Source: Strigamia acuminata
Lineage: Eukaryota; Arthropoda; Chilopoda; Geophilomorpha; Linotaeniidae
Assembly: GCA_949358305.1 (NCBI GenBank)
Contig: OX442319.1
Location: forward strand, 5,704,001-5,768,000
Direction: 5' to 3'
DNA length: 64,000 nucleotides
The position numbers were made by a program, and so were the translations under genes. The notes beneath the pieces were generated by a model. The model made no database searches. It was not told where the DNA came from and was given only the letters and a program-made list of their open reading frames with translations. Shown here piece by piece: positions 28,220 to 39,420 of this stretch (its first letter is position 1; each line of letters opens with the position of its first letter).

Positions 28220-30618
28220 TCATTCAAACAAACGACGTATCTCCAGTCCCAATACTTTAATTGCTTCCCACGTCTCTTCTACAGTAGGTAATATCAAATT
28301 GGTCGGTAGTGCGAACCCATAGTGACCATTATCTCTTAATTCTATAGTGTAGGCATATTTAACTCCTGCCACGCCTTTTGCCCAGTCGTCAGAACCACCG
28401 GTTGCTAAGTCTGCAATAAATTAATAAATACATCTCTTCTTGTCACTAATATTCGATTAACTCACACAAAACATTGGTCGAGGAACCCAAAGTGTAGTTC
28501 ACTCCATTAAGCGCGAAAATTGCTGCTGTGGCCTTTTCGGCGAGTGCCACCTGCAGAAAACAATACATTTTTACGGTAAACCTACGTAGAAATGTAGCAA
28601 ATGTTTACCAAATCTACATAGTCGTCTGGAAGATTAGTAGTGTACCCCCACGGTGTCATCCACATTTGGCCGTACGAATGAAAAGAAAGATACAGTTTTA
28701 TTGAGTCTTTATTGCTGAAAATGAAGTTGGCCATCGCTTGTGATTCGGGCTCCGAAAACGCTTTCGGTCCGTGGTAAGTCTCGGAACAACCGTTCGCACT
28801 ACTGCCGCCCTCTAGTAAAGAATCGATGCAGGTAAAAACGAGAAAAAACGAGAAAAATCACTTGTTACCGTTCCAATGGAATCCAAAATTGCGATTAATG
28901 TCCGTCCCTATGCAGTTGGCACGACTTGGCGCACGTGTCTTTCTCCACATCCTATGCTGCAAGAATAGTTTTTGCACGTTGCAAAATTGTGAGAAACAAA
29001 AATGGTGTTTACTTTAACGTGTGAAAATTCGTATCCATCAGGGTTTGCAACTGGCAGAACGTACCAAACGACACCATGACACAGTCTGATGTTTGATTTA
29101 TAATTGATGACTAACTAAATTGAAATTTGACTACGGTTGGTAATGGTCGAACTCGGCGCAATCACAAAGTCGTTTAAACTTGTTTATATTTATTTAAACC
29201 AGCCTAACTGCACGTTAAATTATGAAATTTAGTAATTTAGACTGGTATAAATCAATATAAACAAGTTTAATTATGAATGCGCCTCTTGTTTATTGTTTTT
29301 TCGTGTTTTTACTTGCTTAACGATGTACAAGGCAGTGGCAGGCGCTATCCATTCCCGTGCGTGGATGCCTGCGTCGATCCATATGGCGGGCTTTTTTTCG
29401 CAGCTGGTTTTGCCGATCTAATTGGGAACGGAATTGTGGATAAACTCACACGTATATACTCGGTTATTTGTTTTTTTTTATACCTGAATGACATTGATAT
29501 TACGTCCCTCGTACGATTTGCCAATTGAAAACACATCAACGATGTTGGGAAAAGCTGTGGCTAATTCGTCCAGGAATTGATTGATCTAGTTTCGTGATTT
29601 AAAGAAGAGAAAATTATTTTTAAATTAATTTTTTGGAATTTTGTTTTTACATCGTCGAGTCGGTGATATTTTGTCCAAGTCAGCTGTTCTATCATGCTTT
29701 TAGATTCATCTGTGCGTGCAATTTCTTCGTCAGCAGCGCTATTTTCATCTAGCATTCTAATAAAATAAATTAATAAATTAATAAATAAATAAATAAATTA
29801 ATTAATTAATTTAAAAAAAAATATTTTGTTTAATTAATTTACTTTTGAACATCGTCAATCATAATTGTGAAAGTAATATTTAATTTTTGAAGATGTTCAA
29901 TTATACTTTCAAGTTTATTTGGGGTGATCATAACGTCAACTGGCTTGTTTAAAAATCGTGGTTCTGTCCAAAAATCTACCTGGAATGTCAGAATTCAAAT
30001 AGTGAACTTATGTTCTGTCTACTTGTATTCAGTAAAAATGCAAGACAGGATTAAGAGAGAGGGGCCATTGGGTGATTTTTCATCAAAAATACTGCATTCA
30101 TTCTCATACAAATGCATTTTTATGTAAAAAAGAAGCTTTTGCCATGCAATAAGACCTTGTAAATTGTGATTTAATTTCAGAATATTCATTGGTCCCTCTG
30201 TCTTAGTGCTCTGCTCCTGAATAAACGTGATACCTTATCATCCAGGTCTTTTTGCAGTTCGTGGATCATATCCAATTCGTTTTCGTCTTGTGGAAGTAAA
30301 CGCAAAACTTTGTACCTGCATTAATACATATTCATACATTATAGAAACATGTAAAAAAAAAGTTGAGGCAGTACATTAATGTTATGTAATTGTTGCAAGC
30401 CAATGCCTAGTGCCAACAAAAAGCATTAATAAATGCCAAAAAATCATTATTAAATTGAAAACCTGATTTTATTTTTGCCAAACTGCAATTTCTTTTGCTT
30501 ATCCAAACTAAAAATTGACACAATTTACTCACCCATAATAAGTAACTCTACTACTGTTATTATTGCATCGGATGTTTGTCACAAACAACACCAAGCAAAC
30601 GATTGTAACGAACTTCAT
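28220..30618 (-). CDS. M14 zinc carboxypeptidase B-like, copy A (428 aa)
   Basis: Secreted pro-carboxypeptidase removing C-terminal residues. Eleven exons join in frame: 30618-30533, 30315-30234, 29979-29843, 29756-29651, 29585-29484, 29417-29313, 29114-29013, 28956-28869, 28811-28609, 28550-28466 and 28410-28220. There is a signal peptide ([16 protein letters not shown]), then an activation propeptide to about residue 110, then the catalytic domain. Zinc and catalytic residues are present: HAREW, NRNF, SFHSYG, Tyr of YLATGGS and the Glu of YTIELRD. GGSDDW gives Asp at the position equivalent to 255 of pancreatic enzymes, so basic C-terminal residues are the likely substrates. It ends EIRRLFE. 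It is in tandem with copy B, which is almost identical including introns. Confidence 0.93.
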
Positions 30619-31496
30619 GATGGATACTAGTTTGCATTTAATGGAAGACGAATTGCCGAGCTGCTTGGATTACATTCCAGCCGGTATGTGGGCTGTGTGA
30701 TAAGAACTCCTGATCCACATCCTGGCAACAGATGAAGTTAAAATATTGAGTAAATGAAGCATGAAATGAAGGGTGGAGAAAAACGTCTGTTGAAACACAA
30801 GTTGCCATAGAAACAAGACATAATTCAAACAGTGAGACAGATGTTTATTTAAATTTCATAGTTCGCTTTGGAAAAGATACATCCGTCATAAATATTCATC
30901 AACTCAAACAGATCTATATTTGATAAATACTAAATAGGCTTAAATTTAAAGTTCTCTTTTTCTGTTGAAATAAATTTAGCAGATGCAACAAATCATCAGT
31001 AGATGATGATGGCATGTATAAATGTCATTGTCAGACAGAAATAATGCAGTAGTAATGTCTAGTCTTATTCATCTGAGACAAAATCGAGGAATAACTGCTT
31101 TGAAGCCGTTTCCGGAATCATTCACCTCTTCCTCACGTTTATCTTCAATATTTATTTGTTTATTAATTTCATACATTCCAAAGGATTAAAAGGAACATGG
31201 ATATAAGTTAGATAGAAAATGTAGTCCTAGGTGATTTTTGACAGCAAATCTACAGCACTGCATCAATTAAACTGTGCTCATCAACCATTTAAGTGCTTAA
31301 GCATCCGACTCTTAAAATAAATGCTCGATAGTCCAATTTAGGAGCGGAATATCTGACTTTCGCGCCTTGCGAAACTACGTTTAAAATTAATACATTTGTT
31401 TATTTATTTCCAATTTAATTTTCAAGAAGGTAAACCTTATACGAAACTCCATTTTCAACTCTCTTTACATAAATAAAAAATAAATAAATAAAAAGT
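30619..31496. other. Spacer between carboxypeptidase copies (part of the duplicated unit)
   Basis: 5' flank of copy A and 3' flank of copy B. It carries one copy (31080-31136) of a 57-bp segment that is triplicated in the 5' flank of copy B. The stretch 31260-31520 is matched at about 34728-34993, which marks the duplicated unit. Confidence 0.7.
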
Positions 31497-33895
31497 CTAA
31501 TAAAACAAGGAAAACACAAACAAATAGCTTATCTCCATTCCCAATACTTTAATTGCTTCCCACGTCTCTTTTACAGTAGGCAATATCAAATTGGCTGGTA
31601 GTGCGAATCCATAGTGACCTTTATCTCTTAATTCTACAGTGTAGGCATATTTAACTCCTGCCACGCCTTTTGCCCAGTCATCAGAACCACCGGTTGCTAA
31701 GTCTGCAATAAAATTAATAAATATATCTCTTCTTGTCACTAATATTCGATTAACTCACACAAAACATTGGTCGAGGAACCCAAAGTGTAGTTCACTCTAT
31801 TAAGCGCGAAGATTGCTGCTGTGGCCTTTTCAGCGAGTGCCACCTGCAGAAAACAATACATTTTCACTGTAAAACTATGTGGAAATGTAGCAAATGTTTA
31901 CCAAATCTGCATAATCGTCCGGAAGCATAGTAGTGTACCCCCACGGTGTCATCCACATTTGGCCGTACGAATGAAAAGAAAGATACAGTTTTATTGAGTC
32001 TTTATTGCTGAAAATGAAGTTGGCTATCGCTTGTGATTCGGGCTCCGAAAACGGTTTCGGTCCGTGGTAAGTCTCGGAACAACCGTTCGCACTACTGCCG
32101 CCCTCTAGTAAAGAATCGATGCAGGAAAAACGAGAAGACGAGAAAAATCACTCGTTACCGTTCCAGTGAAATCCAAAATTGCGATTAATGTCCGTCCCTA
32201 TGCAGTTGGCAAGACTTGGCGCACGTGTCTTTCTCCACATCCTATGCTGCAAGAATAGTTTTTGCACGTTGCAAAATTGTGAGAAATAAAAATGGTGATT
32301 ACTTTAGAGTGTGAAAATTCATATCCATCAGGGTTTGCAACTGGCAGAACGTACCAAACGATACCATGACACAGTCTGAAGTTTGTTTTATAATTGAGGA
32401 CTAACTAAATTGAAATTTGACTACGGTTGGTAATGGTCGAACTCGGCGCAATCACAAAGTCGTTTAAACTTGTTTATATTTATTTAAACCAGCCTAACTG
32501 CACGTTAAATTATGAAATTTAGTAATTTAGACTGGTATAAATCAATATAAACAAGGTTAATTATGAATGCGCCTCTTGTTTATTGTTTTTTCGTGTTTTT
32601 ACTTGCTTAATGATGTACAAGGCAGTGGCAGGCGCTATCCATTCCCGCGCGTGGATGCCTGCGTCGATCCATATGGCGGGCTTAGTTTCGCAGCTGGTTT
32701 TGCCAATCTAATTGTGGATAAATTCACACGTATATACTGTACTCGGTTATTTTTTTATTTTTTTTATACCTGAATGACATTGATATTACGTCCCTCGTAC
32801 GATTTGCCAATTGAAAACACATCAACGATTTTGGGAAAAGCTGTGGCTAATTCGTCCAGGAATCGATTGATCTAGTTTCGTGATTTAAAGAAGAGAAAAT
32901 TATTTTTAAATTAATTTTTTGGAATTTTGTTTTTACATCGTCGAGTCGGTGATATTTTTTCCAATTCAGCTGTTCTATCATGCTTTTAGATTCATCTGTG
33001 CGTGCAATTTCTTCGTCAGCAGCGCTATTTTCATCTAGCATTCTGATAAAATAAATAAATGAATAAATTAATTCATTAATTAATTAATTAATTTAAAGAA
33101 AAAATATTTTGGTTAATTAATTTACTTTTGAACATCGTCAATCATAATTGTGAAAGTAATATTTAATTTTTGAAGATGTTCAATTATACTTTCAAGTTTA
33201 TTTGGGGTGATCATAACGTCAACTGGCTTGTTTAAAAATCGTGGTTCTGTCCAAAAATCTACCTGGAATGTCAGAATTCAAATAGTGAAATTATTGTTCT
33301 GTCTATTCAGTAAAAATGCAAGACAGGATTAAGAGAGAGGGGCCATTGGGCGATTTTTCATCATAAAAACTGCATTCATTCTCATATAAATGCATTCATT
33401 CTCATACAAATGCATTCATTCTCATACAAATGCATTTTTATGTAATAAAAGAAGCTTTTGCCATGCAATAAGACCTTGTAAATTGTGATTTAATTTCAGA
33501 ATATTCATTGGTCCCTCTGTCTTAGTGCGATACCTTATCATCCAGCTCTTTTTGCAGTTCGTGGATCATATCCAATTCGTTTTTGTCTTGTGGAAGTAAA
33601 CGCAAAACTTTGTATCTGCATTAATACATATTCATACATTATAGAAACATGTAAAAACATTAATGTTATGTAATTGTTGCAAGCCAATTCCTAGTGCCAA
33701 CAAAAAGCATTAATAAATGCCAAAAAATCATTATTAAATTGAAAACCTAATTTTGCAATTTCTTTTGCTTATCCAAACTAAAAATTGACACAATTTTACT
33801 CACCCATAATAAGTAAATCTACTACCGGTACTGTTATTATTGCATCGGATGTTTGTCACAAACAGCAGCCAGCAAACGATTGTAACGGTCTTCAT
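31497..33895 (-). CDS. M14 zinc carboxypeptidase B-like, copy B (435 aa)
   Basis: Tandem paralogue of the gene at 28220-30618 with the same eleven-exon structure: 33895-33804, 33615-33534, 33262-33126, 33042-32937, 32871-32770, 32707-32603, 32404-32303, 32246-32159, 32104-31902, 31843-31759 and 31702-31497. Signal peptide [16 protein letters not shown]. All active-site motifs are kept (HAREW, NRNF, SFHSYG, YTVELRD, GGSDDW with the specificity Asp). The substitutions I saw relative to copy A are scattered. The C terminus differs: [12 protein letters not shown] instead of EIRRLFE, because the last codons come from flanking DNA at the duplication junction (see findings). Likely a secreted gut enzyme, as usual for this family in insects. 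Confidence 0.93.
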
Positions 33896-34993
33896 GATGG
33901 ATACTAGTTTGCATTTAATACAGAAGACGAATTGCCGAGCTGCTTGGATTACATTCCAGCCGGTATGTGGGCTGTGTGATAAGAACTCCTGATCCACATC
34001 CTGGCAACAGATGAAGTTAAAATATTGAGTAAATGAAGGATGAAATGAAGGGTGGAGAAAAACGTCTGTTGAAACACAAGTTGCCATAGAAACAAGACAT
34101 AATTCAAACAGTGAGACAGATGTTTATTTAAATTTCATAGTTCGCTTTGGAAAAGATACATCCGTCATAAATATCGATCAACTCAAACAGATCTACATTT
34201 GATAAATTCTAAATAGACTTAAATTTAAAGTTCTCTTTTTCTGCTGAAATAAATCTAGCAGATGCAACAAATCATCAGTAGATGATGATGGCATGTTAAA
34301 ATGTCATTGTCACACAGAAGTTATGCAGTATAGTAATGTCTTGTCTTATTCATCTGAGACAAAATCGAGGAATAACTGCTTTGAAGCCGTTTCCGGAATC
34401 ATTCGACTCTTCCTCACAAAATCGAGGAATAACTGCTTTGAAGCCGTTTCCGGAATCATTCGACTCTTCCTCACAAAATCGAGGAATAACTGCTTTGAAG
34501 CCGTTTCCGGAATCATTCACCTCTTCCTCACGTTTATCTTCAGTATTTATTTGTTTATTTATTTCATACACTCCGAAGAATTAAAAGGAACATGGGTATA
34601 GATAGAAAATGTAGTCTTAGGTGATTTTTTTAGAAGAAATTTGTAATACAGACGGAGCTGGAGAATATAGTTTAGCGTATGTAGCATTTCAGTTCAGTCA
34701 CTCACCTCACTGCATCTTAACAGCCCATCAATTAAACTGTGCTCATCAACCATTTGAGTGCTTAAGCATCCGACTCTTAAAATAAATGCTCGATAGTCCA
34801 ATTTAGGAGCGGAATATCTGACTTTCGCGCCTTGCGAAACTCCGTTTAAAATTAATACATTTGTTTATTTATTTCCAATTTAATTTTCAAGAAGGTAAAC
34901 TTTATACGAAACTCCATTTTCAACTCTCTTTACATAAATAAAAAAAAAAGAATAAAAAGTCTAGTAAAACAAGCAAAACACAAATCCTATCAC
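31510..34993. repeat. Tandem segmental duplication, copy B unit (copy A about 28235-31510)
   Basis: Coding exons, introns and both flanks of the two carboxypeptidase genes align along their length with few differences. Examples are the identical intron text around TTTGGGGTGATCATAACGTC and the shared CACGTTAAATTATGAAATTT. Differences include the 57-bp triplication at 34361-34531 and three TGCATTCATTCTCATA units at about 33373-33435 in copy B only. Confidence 0.88.
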
Positions 34994-35024
34994 CATCCTC
35001 TTCACAAGATACAAAATAAAGATT
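33896..35024. other. 5' flank of carboxypeptidase copy B and 3' flank of next gene
   Basis: Non-coding. Apart from the minisatellite and the duplication end (about 34993), an extra segment at about 34632-34722 is absent from the copy A flank. No gene was found. Confidence 0.5.
34361..34531. repeat. 57-bp minisatellite, three units
   Basis: Units start at 34361, 34418 and 34475 and read AAAATCGAGGAATAACTGCT then TTGAAGCCGTTTCCGGAATC and a variable end (ATTCGACTCTTCCTCAC; ATTCACC in the last). Copy A has a single unit at 31080-31136. Confidence 0.9.
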
Positions 35025-35753
35025 TTATACTGAAGTATTCAAGTGATGATGGGACGGTTCATTGTAGTCTAAACTTTCCTTAGATAACTGTCGAAGTCGA
35101 GGCACATCAATTTTATCTCGCCCATGAAGACAATGAGGTACACTTTCATGAGAATCTTCCCAATTTTGTTTTCTAACATTTTCCTCAACGGGTGAGCAAA
35201 CCCATTCGTTTCCACGCGAAAAACATTCGAAAGTCGTTTCGGAATCACTCGGAGGCCACTTGGGCTTGTCTTCGCTTGACGTCGCGATAGTCATTAGAGT
35301 AATTCTTTGTTGCTTTTGATCGTAATCGTAACATTCGGGATCAGTTGATACATCAAGTGCGGGACCGCTCCGTCTTCCGGTAGCTGAGTCGTAGTACGGT
35401 AGTTCATTCGGAGACGGCGTTCTCCGGTTGCTCGGTGGCGGGCAACAACTGGATAAAGGAGTCTAGATTAAAATTTTTCAAAGTTATTAGTAGTAATAAA
35501 AATGTAGAATAATATTTTTATATTTCTAGAAATTAGAATCATTTTAATTCGCTAAATTCGTGTTGTTTTTAGTCTACCTCTGCATAATTCCTTGATCTTC
35601 TTTGTTCTAATATGCTTTCAATATAAGACAATGCAAATACCATTAGATAAAACTGCAAGAAATGGATTAGAATTAGTTTTTACTCAGTTGGTGTTGATTA
35701 CCACATCGGATCCTTACAATTCCCATTACCATGACCAAACTGCTGAATTCCAT
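35025..35753 (-). CDS. Small single-pass membrane protein, unrecognised (182 aa)
   Basis: Three exons join in frame: 35753-35718, 35652-35578 and 35462-35025. The N terminus is one long hydrophobic stretch (MEFSSLVMVMGIFYLMVFAL) followed by a charged region (EQRRSRNYAE), so it is a signal anchor or an uncleaved transmembrane helix. The rest is polar, with a proline-rich part (CCPPPSNRRTPSPNELPYYD) and two tryptophan/acidic patches. I do not recognise the family. Open frame, good splice sites and phase-0 junctions support a real gene. Confidence 0.6.
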
Positions 35754-35984
35754 TTCGTGATGAATTGAATTTTTAGTGGCAAATTGATTTGGTTCATCGA
35801 TTCCATTCCATCGCAGCCGGATCTGTCTGTTCCGAACCAACTCAATTGTTTGCTTTTACTACAATCTCACAGACTCTTTGTTGAAAATAAAACACAACAA
35901 TAACAAAAAATTGACATTTTATGACTCTTTTAATTTCTTTTTTACATTTTTCTACACACAAAACAATCTCTCTCGTATTAAGTT

Positions 35985-37583
35985 TCATTTCAAGCAAAGA
36001 TCGCACGCGACAAAATTATCCTGCCACGAAAAATAGAGATTTTGGAACGAATCCCAATGATTGGTCACGGGATAATAGAGGAAAAAATTGGTCAAATTGT
36101 GTTTATCGCCGAACAAAATGAAGGACTCGTCGCAATTCATACAAATGGGCATCCGGCACTTCAACTCGGGGATCGTTTTGGCCTCCCACGAATCGGCTTC
36201 CGGGTCGTAACTCAACAACTCGTTCTCATTCTCAATGAAAAACAACTTCCCTTTACAATCCTCATTGAAACACTTGCATTTAATCGACTTGATCTCCGTG
36301 TCCTCCCTCAAATTCGCCTTCAAGTCCCACTCGTTCTTGAGAAAATTATACGACAAAATGGACGGCGGAAACGCCGCGTGGAAGAACAACCTTCCGTTCA
36401 TGGCCAGCAAACTGCTCGCCAAAACGTTCCTAATGGGCGCCAACGACTTCCAACTAGTATTTTCCACATTAAACTGCACCAGAGTCTCGTAGTTCCACAC
36501 ATACATGACATTCCCGTCCACCACACCCGTCACACGACACTCGAAAGCCACGGACGGCCCGACGTAAACCTGGCGCGTCCTTTGGTTGTACGCGACAAAC
36601 CTCTTGTCGTTGGCGATGGCGAAGTAGAACTGTTCGCCGTGAATGGACGTCAGGGGGAACCAATTCGTGGCAATGTAGGTGGGCAACAGCACCGTCCTCG
36701 CCATGTACCACTCTTTTTCCCTCAAACAGTAGGTCTGCGTCAACGTTTTCCCCGTCGACGGGTCCGTGAGGCAGTAGAAATGTATCTGGATGTTCTTCTG
36801 GTACGACACGATCCTCGACATGGCGTGCGCCGTGAGGATTTTCGTGAGTGCGAGCGAGGTCTTCACCACTTCTTCCGCGTCCAGCAGCTTCTGGATGTAG
36901 TCGTTGGACAGCTTCGACTTGTCCATCAGCTTGACAAAGTCCACAATCTCTTGCATCCGCTCGTCCGGCTTGCATTTCGTCCACGTGATGATGAGCTGCA
37001 TGATCTTGTCGCCGCACGGCGCCGACGTCGACGCGTACGTGACGAACTCGCGCATCTGGCAGTTGGAGATCGCCGTCAAGTTGTCGTTCTGTTGCACCTT
37101 GACTAAATTCTCGAGGATGAACGCCATCACGTGTTGTTTGCCTTCGTTGTGCTCGTATTTGACCGCTAGGTTCCACACGTCCACGTAGTTGTCGGGCGCG
37201 AGCAGGTTGAGGAGATATTTCATGCAGAAGTTGAAGAGAAAGAGGTCTTGGATGAGGTGGGAGATCTCGAGCACGTTTTTCAGCAACAGGAAGTTGTATT
37301 TCAAACTTGGGGAAATTTCGCCGTAGAAACTTTCCACTATGACTTGCATTGCTTCTTGGCTGATGTTGCGGAACTCGACGCGTTTCATGTTGGCTTCCAT
37401 CATGTCGATGGTGAACATTTTGTAGAAATAAGTGCTCGCCGCCATTAGGATGCATTTGTGCGCGTTGATGGACCCGCCGTCGCATTCGAGGATGACGTCT
37501 GTGTTGGTCTGGCTGGCTCTCATGTCTCGGAGGTTCATCAGAGTCAGGATGAATTTTTCTTTGCACATTGCGTCTTCCTCCAT
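35985..37583 (-). CDS. BTB-BACK-kelch-like protein (532 aa), intronless
   Basis: Likely substrate adaptor of a Cullin-3 ubiquitin ligase. A BTB domain occupies about residues 20-125 (TDVILECDGGSINAHKCILM, ASTYFYKMF, VEFRNISQEAMQVIVESFY). A BACK domain follows at about 130-240 (LAPDNYVDVWNLAVKYEH, FVTYASTS). The C-terminal half has kelch-type strands (LREKEWYMARTVLLP, VGPSVAFECRVTGVVDGNVM, WKSLAPIRNVLASSLLAMNG, LSYNFLKNEWDLKA, YYPVTNHWDSF), but the repeats lack clear double-glycine signatures. There are no introns, and the coding sequence is much richer in G+C, especially at third positions, than its surroundings. This also opens long antisense frames (354 and 365 codons) that are shadows. Confidence 0.85.
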   Translation of the reverse strand: MEEDAMCKEKFILTLMNLRDMRASQTNTDVILECDGGSINAHKCILMAASTYFYKMFTIDMMEANMKRVEFRNISQEAMQVIVESFYGEISPSLKYNFLLLKNVLEISHLIQDLFLFNFCMKYLLNLLAPDNYVDVWNLAVKYEHNEGKQHVMAFILENLVKVQQNDNLTAISNCQMREFVTYASTSAPCGDKIMQLIITWTKCKPDERMQEIVDFVKLMDKSKLSNDYIQKLLDAEEVVKTSLALTKILTAHAMSRIVSYQKNIQIHFYCLTDPSTGKTLTQTYCLREKEWYMARTVLLPTYIATNWFPLTSIHGEQFYFAIANDKRFVAYNQRTRQVYVGPSVAFECRVTGVVDGNVMYVWNYETLVQFNVENTSWKSLAPIRNVLASSLLAMNGRLFFHAAFPPSILSYNFLKNEWDLKANLREDTEIKSIKCKCFNEDCKGKLFFIENENELLSYDPEADSWEAKTIPELKCRMPICMNCDESFILFGDKHNLTNFFLYYPVTNHWDSFQNLYFSWQDNFVACDLCLK

Positions 37584-38269
37584 TGTTTAATTCGGATATC
37601 TTTTAAATTTGTGTGTGGGAATTTTAAATGCATATATGCATGTGTGTACACACACACGCATATATGTATTTTTTTTGTTGCTATTTTTTGACAAAATGAG
37701 TGTTATTGTTGTGTTTGATCAAGAGTAACAAAGAAAGTATTGCAGTGTTGAAGCAACAATGTCGAATGTTCTTCTGTTTTGATTCTGGGGGATTTAGGTT
37801 GTGACCAGCTGCCCCTGCAGCTGCCACTGCACTGCAACGACAATGCACTTAAAGCAGCTCTCACGCACCTGTGTTTCTCGTGCGCGCCTGTTGCGGTCCT
37901 CCGCGGTCCTCCTGCTGGCCCTTGATTGGCGGAATGTTCATTTGGACATTTAAAAATAATTTGATACTGCAAGTGTAAATATATCTTGATGACATTTTAT
38001 TGCAATTTATTTTTTAATTAAATGTTTTATTTTGGTCTAAAATGTATGAAGTTGAAAACAGATGTTGAGTCGTAAGATTAAATTTAATTAATAATCATTG
38101 ATGATTTTGATTGGTATTGACATTCGTTTACTATCTGCGAAAATGACTGATGGCAGCTGCTTTTTATCATTTTTAATTTGGTTTTGTTTTCGGGAAAATT
38201 GTCACGCCCATAACCGTCTGAAAATTCAAAGCAAACGCATTGAGTTACCAACTTGACAATCAACACTTA
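37584..38269. other. Upstream region of the BTB gene
   Basis: Contains a TATATGCATG-type repeat with CACACACACGCATATATG at about 37630-37665 and a G+C-richer stretch at 37800-37925 (possible promoter or upstream exon). The minus frame at 37703-37972 has no family features. Confidence 0.4.
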
Positions 38270-39420
38270 AGCGTGGTTCACACTTGCAATGACGTCACGT
38301 ACGTCACTTCTGCTACAAATGCAGATTCGCGGCGGATTTTGGAAATAGGATTTATTTCTATTTTTCCACGCTATTTTCTCCGCAGCCAATCAGAAGGCAC
38401 GTTTCAAACATGGCTCCACGTTTCAACACCAGTAATTTTATCGACGCCACCTTTGATTACGGAATTGTGGGATTGTTTGGAGTAAAAACCGCGATGGTGG
38501 TGTGGATTCGCAGTCCGCATGATTAGGCGTTGGGGGCAGGGGGCTCCTCAGCCAGGAGCTACTAATGCTGTTTCTTGCTTTTTCACATGATCTTGGGATT
38601 TTTCTTAACATGGGGGGCCCAGCGCCCCCCTTAACCTCCCCTTCCCTTGCAAACATCACCTTAACTGGTTTGTTTTAATGGGGAATTGGGCACTCAATTC
38701 GTCGCAATATGGCGAGGGGGTAGCCAATGCTGGAAATCTCGTCCAGGTAAAGATTTTGGATTTCAAAATCCTTGTAATCTCATGAAATCCTGGAAATCCT
38801 GGAAATCTTAAAAATTTTATGAAATCCTGGAAATCCTAGAAATCCTGGAAATCCTAGAAATCCTGGAAATCCTAGAAATCCTGGAAATTCTAGAAATCCT
38901 GGAATTCCTAGAAATCCTGGAAATCCTAAAAATCCTGGAAATCTTATAAATTTTCTTGCACATTGTCGCAAATTCTAGCAAAATATTTTAAGAAACCCAC
39001 ATGAAATTCTGAGAAACCCTTGTGAAATCCTGAGAAATCCTTGTGAAATCCTGAAATCCTTAGAAATCCTTGAAATCCTTAGCAAATCCCTGAAATCATC
39101 GAAATCTTTCAAATTTTGTGAAATCCTGGAAATCCTAGAAATCTTGGAAATCCTGGAAATCTTATAAATTGTCTTGCAATTTGGTGTAAATTCTAGCAAA
39201 TCGAGCTGGAAATCTCGCACAGGCAAAGATTTTGGATTTCAAAATCCTTGAAATCTCATGAAATCTTCAAGGATTTCAAAATCTCGTACGCGATTTTTGC
39301 AATTGGCTACCCCCTCGCAATATGGTTAGTATGCATTAGTCATTTCTGGTTTGTGTCGGAGCCCCCTGTCGCCAAGCGCTTCCACATCCACATGGTAAAA
39401 TCGCAAGTGTGAACTACGCT
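38270..39420. mobile_element. Inverted-repeat DNA element containing a nested hAT MITE
   Basis: The ends are AGCGTGGTTCACACTTGC (38270-38287) and, reverse-complemented, AGCGTAGTTCACACTTGC (39403-39420), one mismatch in 18. The left part contains TGACGTCACGTACGTCA. No convincing target duplication was seen and there is no transposase. The right end overlaps the stop codon of the neighbouring PLP-fold gene. Confidence 0.62.
38713..39317. mobile_element. hAT-type MITE nested in the larger element
   Basis: Both ends read CGAGGGGGTAGCCAAT inward, flanked by a perfect 8-bp duplication CAATATGG (38705-38712 and 39318-39325). This is the classic hAT signature. The interior is almost entirely a short tandem repeat of the type GGAAATCCTAGAAATCCT, running 38775-38960 and again 39040-39170. 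Confidence 0.88.

Noticed and set aside
29277-29528. Plus-strand frame with signal-peptide-like start in carboxypeptidase copy A
   Set aside because: It is antisense to exon 6 (HAREW exon) and its intron of the minus-strand gene. The same antisense frame appears in copy B (32567-32773), explained by the duplication.
36042-37106. 354-codon plus-strand frame
   Set aside because: Antisense to the BTB-kelch gene; Arg/His-rich composition follows from the G+C-biased third positions of the real gene. The 365-codon minus frame at 36469-37566 is rejected for the same reason.
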